This document shows positions 62,063 to 64,000 of a stretch of 64,000 nucleotides of DNA, piece by piece. The notes under the pieces were generated by a model, which worked only from the letters and a program-made list of their open reading frames with translations, searched no databases and had not been told where the DNA came from. The stretch's first letter is position 1; every line of letters begins with the position of its first letter. Source of the DNA: CBDCIS01 sp965217565 (GTDB taxonomy: Bacteria > Chloroflexota > Dehalococcoidia > Lucifugimonadales > CATOSD01). Location of the stretch: the NCBI GenBank assembly GCA_965217565.1, contig CBDCIS010000003.1, positions 248,001-312,000 on the forward strand, written 5' to 3'. Both the position numbers and the translations under genes were made by a program.

Positions 62063-63253
62063 ATGAAACTCCACATCAAAAATTTCCGCTCGATCAAAGA
62101 ACTGGATATGGAGATTGCGCCCATCACCGTGCTATACGGCCACAATGGAACGGGCAAGTCTAGCATACTCTACGCGCCTCTCACCCTGAAGAACATCGTT
62201 CTAAATCCCGATCCGGATGTTAGTGGATTCTTCGACTACAAGTTTGCCAGCTTGGGTGGTTTCAAAGAGGTCATCTTTGACCACAGCTCGGACCTCGAGA
62301 TGGAATTGGGTGTATCGCTGAATCGCAACGGCGACAGTTGGCGCTACCACGTTGCCCTGAAAGGCAAATCCGTCTCATTCCGACTCAAGACTCCCGCTCT
62401 TGGTGGAATAGAGTTTAGATTCCCGCCCGCCGATTCTCCCCAAGCCTATGGTTTGACTGATGAAGAAATTGCTGAAATCGAAAACCCTTTCTCCATAACT
62501 TGGAATGGAGTAACTGTTGATGTCACAGTTCCTGAGCATTCGCGCCAGTCTGAACAAAAGATGCAGAGCCTGAGGGATACCCTGAACTACCCAATGAACA
62601 CTCTGAAAAAGCTCAGTTTCGTTCCCCTGGCGAGAGGATTCTTCAGGCCGGTGTACTCCTTAAAATCGGTGTCGCCGATGGCTGTCACAGAGGCCGAGGT
62701 AACGAGCCTGCTCGCTACCGACAAGCATCTCGAATACTCAGTGAGCAGATACATGGAGCAGATGCTTGGCAAAGATTTCCGTGTGCGAGGTCAGATAGGG
62801 TCAGGAAGTTTCTCCCTCGACAGCATCGACAGGCGCAGCGGCGTTGGAGTGGAACTGGTAAACGAAGGGTTTGGCGTCAATCAGCTTGTGTACATGATGA
62901 CCAAGGTTCTGCGTCAGGATACCGGCATCGTCTGCATCGAGGAGCCGGAAATCCATCTCCACCCCACGGCGATTCGACAACTTGCGCGAACGTTGGTCGA
63001 GATAGTTCGGAACAATGACAAGCGCCTTATCATCTCTACCCACAGCGAGCAGTTCGTTTTATCTTTGATGGCAATGGTAGTGGAAGGCGCATGTTCTCCG
63101 GATGATATTGCAGCTTACTTGGTTACAAAGGATGGCAAATCGACTCGCGTTGAGCGCCAGGAGGTGAATGACAAAGGGCAAATACAGGGAGGTCTGAGTA
63201 ATTTCATGGAGGGCGAGCTTGAGGACATGAAGACCTTTCTAGGAGTCGGCTGA
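62063..63253 (+). CDS. AAA/ABC-type ATPase (AAA15-like), partner of a PIN-like protein
   Basis: A 396-residue ABC-ATPase-fold protein of the RecF/OLD-like group: LHIKNFRSIKELDMEI start, Walker A GHNGTGKSS (26-34), signature-like NEGFGVNQLVYM (267-278), Walker B IVCIEEPEIHLHP (289-301) and the H-loop ISTHSEQF (324-331). There is no Toprim or other nuclease domain at the C terminus. The next gene follows without a gap, which makes a two-protein complex likely. Related ATPases serve anti-phage modules and DNA repair; the role here is inferred only. It begins 61 bp after IS5 copy C and so may have lost its original promoter. Confidence 0.85.
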   Translation: MKLHIKNFRSIKELDMEIAPITVLYGHNGTGKSSILYAPLTLKNIVLNPDPDVSGFFDYKFASLGGFKEVIFDHSSDLEMELGVSLNRNGDSWRYHVALKGKSVSFRLKTPALGGIEFRFPPADSPQAYGLTDEEIAEIENPFSITWNGVTVDVTVPEHSRQSEQKMQSLRDTLNYPMNTLKKLSFVPLARGFFRPVYSLKSVSPMAVTEAEVTSLLATDKHLEYSVSRYMEQMLGKDFRVRGQIGSGSFSLDSIDRRSGVGVELVNEGFGVNQLVYMMTKVLRQDTGIVCIEEPEIHLHPTAIRQLARTLVEIVRNNDKRLIISTHSEQFVLSLMAMVVEGACSPDDIAAYLVTKDGKSTRVERQEVNDKGQIQGGLSNFMEGELEDMKTFLGVG

Positions 63254-63718
63254 TTGGTTCTTAGGTTGCTGGTGATAAACGAGTGGCTCTTCCACGACCT
63301 TCAAGGCGATAACGGACCTAGGACGCAACTGGAATCGGCGCGATTCCTCGAGGAACTCAAACGCCGAAAGGACCGCTTGGTTGTGCCAACGGAAGGCCGC
63401 TGGATGGAAAAGGCAATGGGCCAAATGTCTCATAACGATCCGCGTCGAAGAACATTGAGTAAACTGTTACAGAGTGTTCTGAATAGTCAAGTCTTTTCTG
63501 AATGGCATGTGCTCCAAGGCCTAAGCGAAGTATCCAACGACCTAATCGCTATCACGCCACCGGAAGACCTGTATCTGGTTCAAGTGTATCTTTCCGCTGA
63601 AGCAGACCTGCTGGTCACTACCGACCAACCACTGCACGACGCACTGTCCCGTCGCCCGGAAGTCGAAATCTCCTTCAGAGACGAATTCCTTGCAGCTTAC
63701 CTTGACGACCGCTCGTGA
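63254..63718 (+). CDS. PIN-like protein paired with an AAA ATPase
   Basis: A 154-residue protein starting with TTG right at the ATPase stop (zero gap). It resembles a degenerate PIN fold: LLVINEWLFHDL where PIN proteins have an Asp-containing first strand (here Asn9-Glu10), EDLYLVQVYLSAEADLLVTTDQPLHDAL in the place of the late acidic motif (Asp118, Asp124), and the helical FLEELKRRKDRLVV part. I recall proteins of this style following ATPases of this type in other bacteria, but no characterised member. It could be a nuclease effector controlled by the ATPase. Confidence 0.65.
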   Translation: MVLRLLVINEWLFHDLQGDNGPRTQLESARFLEELKRRKDRLVVPTEGRWMEKAMGQMSHNDPRRRTLSKLLQSVLNSQVFSEWHVLQGLSEVSNDLIAITPPEDLYLVQVYLSAEADLLVTTDQPLHDALSRRPEVEISFRDEFLAAYLDDRS

Positions 63719-63840
63719 GGAGCGTGCCTTTGAGCGGCGTCCTGAAGTTTCAGCCCGAATTCAACGATGTGTGACGGCTCCCTTTCATTGCGGTCACACG
63801 GGAGGCCCAAACAAGAAATCTCAAATATCGAGGAGGAAAC

Positions 63841-64000
63841 ATGCTGGAGAAACTCAGTCTCGACGGCAAGTCGATCGTGATTACCGGGGGCGGCACGGGC
63901 CTGGGCAGGGAGATGTCGCTGGCGATGGCACGCGCGGGCGCCGACCTCGCCATCGCGTCGCGCCGCTCCGGCCCCATCGACGAGGTAGCCGACAGGGTGA
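63841..64000 (+). CDS. Short-chain dehydrogenase/reductase, N-terminal part (3' end outside window)
   Basis: ATG 63841 has AGGAGG four bases upstream. The 53 visible codons read LDGKSIVITGGGTGLGREMSLAMARAGADLAIASRR: the TGxxxGxG nucleotide-binding motif of classical SDR oxidoreductases, and Arg at the end of the second strand, which suggests NADP(H) preference. The catalytic Tyr-Lys part lies outside the window, so the substrate cannot be inferred. Confidence 0.88.
   Translation, partial: MLEKLSLDGKSIVITGGGTGLGREMSLAMARAGADLAIASRRSGPIDEVADRV

Overview
The window looks like the accessory part of an environmental bacterial chromosome, most likely a Chloroflexota lineage of the SAR202/Dehalococcoidia type. 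That placement is inference from gene content: expanded amidases and amidohydrolases, Rieske oxygenases, molybdenum hydroxylase subunits, family-5 peptide/nickel-type ABC transporters, Pro/Thr/Ala-rich lipoprotein linkers and ASPIC/UnbV repeat proteins. No rRNA or tRNA gene and no CRISPR array was seen.

Region 1 (1-14.6 kb) concerns amide and peptide nitrogen. It holds a partial M28 peptidase, an amidase with a GatC-like small subunit, a DppB/DppC permease pair and two large N,N-dimethylformamidase-like proteins. The two dimethylformamidase genes arose by a roughly 2.65-kb direct duplication, and the second unit keeps only a deletion-fused remnant of gatC and dppC. A second transporter (binding protein, DppB, DppC) follows on the minus strand. 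No transporter ATPase gene is present anywhere in the window.

Region 2 (14.8-25.1 kb) is accessory and strongly decayed. It has small proteins with clear expression signals, an IS1-type transposase, a defective IS5-type element, a broken IS1380 transposase, and a run of dead fragments: dppC, Cache domain, amidohydrolase, DRG/Obg-type GTPase and DUF2339. An aldolase of doubtful activity lies among them.

Region 3 (25.1-33.3 kb, minus strand) carries two ASPIC/UnbV FG-GAP lipoproteins and a complete dppC-dppB-binding protein cassette. The binding protein has an N-terminal 19-residue tandem repeat, and its transcript appears to end at a strong terminator.

Region 4 (33.4-46.4 kb) is an oxidative catabolism cluster. 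It has a cysteine-free A-type Fe-S carrier homologue, two Rieske oxygenases, the large (Mo), small (2Fe-2S) and medium (FAD) subunits of a xanthine dehydrogenase/CO dehydrogenase-like enzyme with a CoxG-like protein, and an amidohydrolase that has lost its HxH motif. A broken integrase-type IS and an IS5 copy split the cluster.

Region 5 (46.4-50.2 kb) is an insertion-sequence pile-up: two tandem IS630 copies and another IS5-family element.

Region 6 (50.7-64 kb) is mostly ordinary, visibly GC-richer sequence: a DUF4268 nuclease-like fusion, a Yip1-like protein, a DUF7662/PIN pair, a serine recombinase remnant, an alpha/beta hydrolase, YihY, an HtrA-like protease, L-2-hydroxyglutarate oxidase, a PYROXD2-like oxidoreductase and biotin ligase. 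A third IS5 copy is followed by a two-gene AAA ATPase plus PIN-like module, the best candidate here for a poorly described system, and a partial short-chain dehydrogenase.
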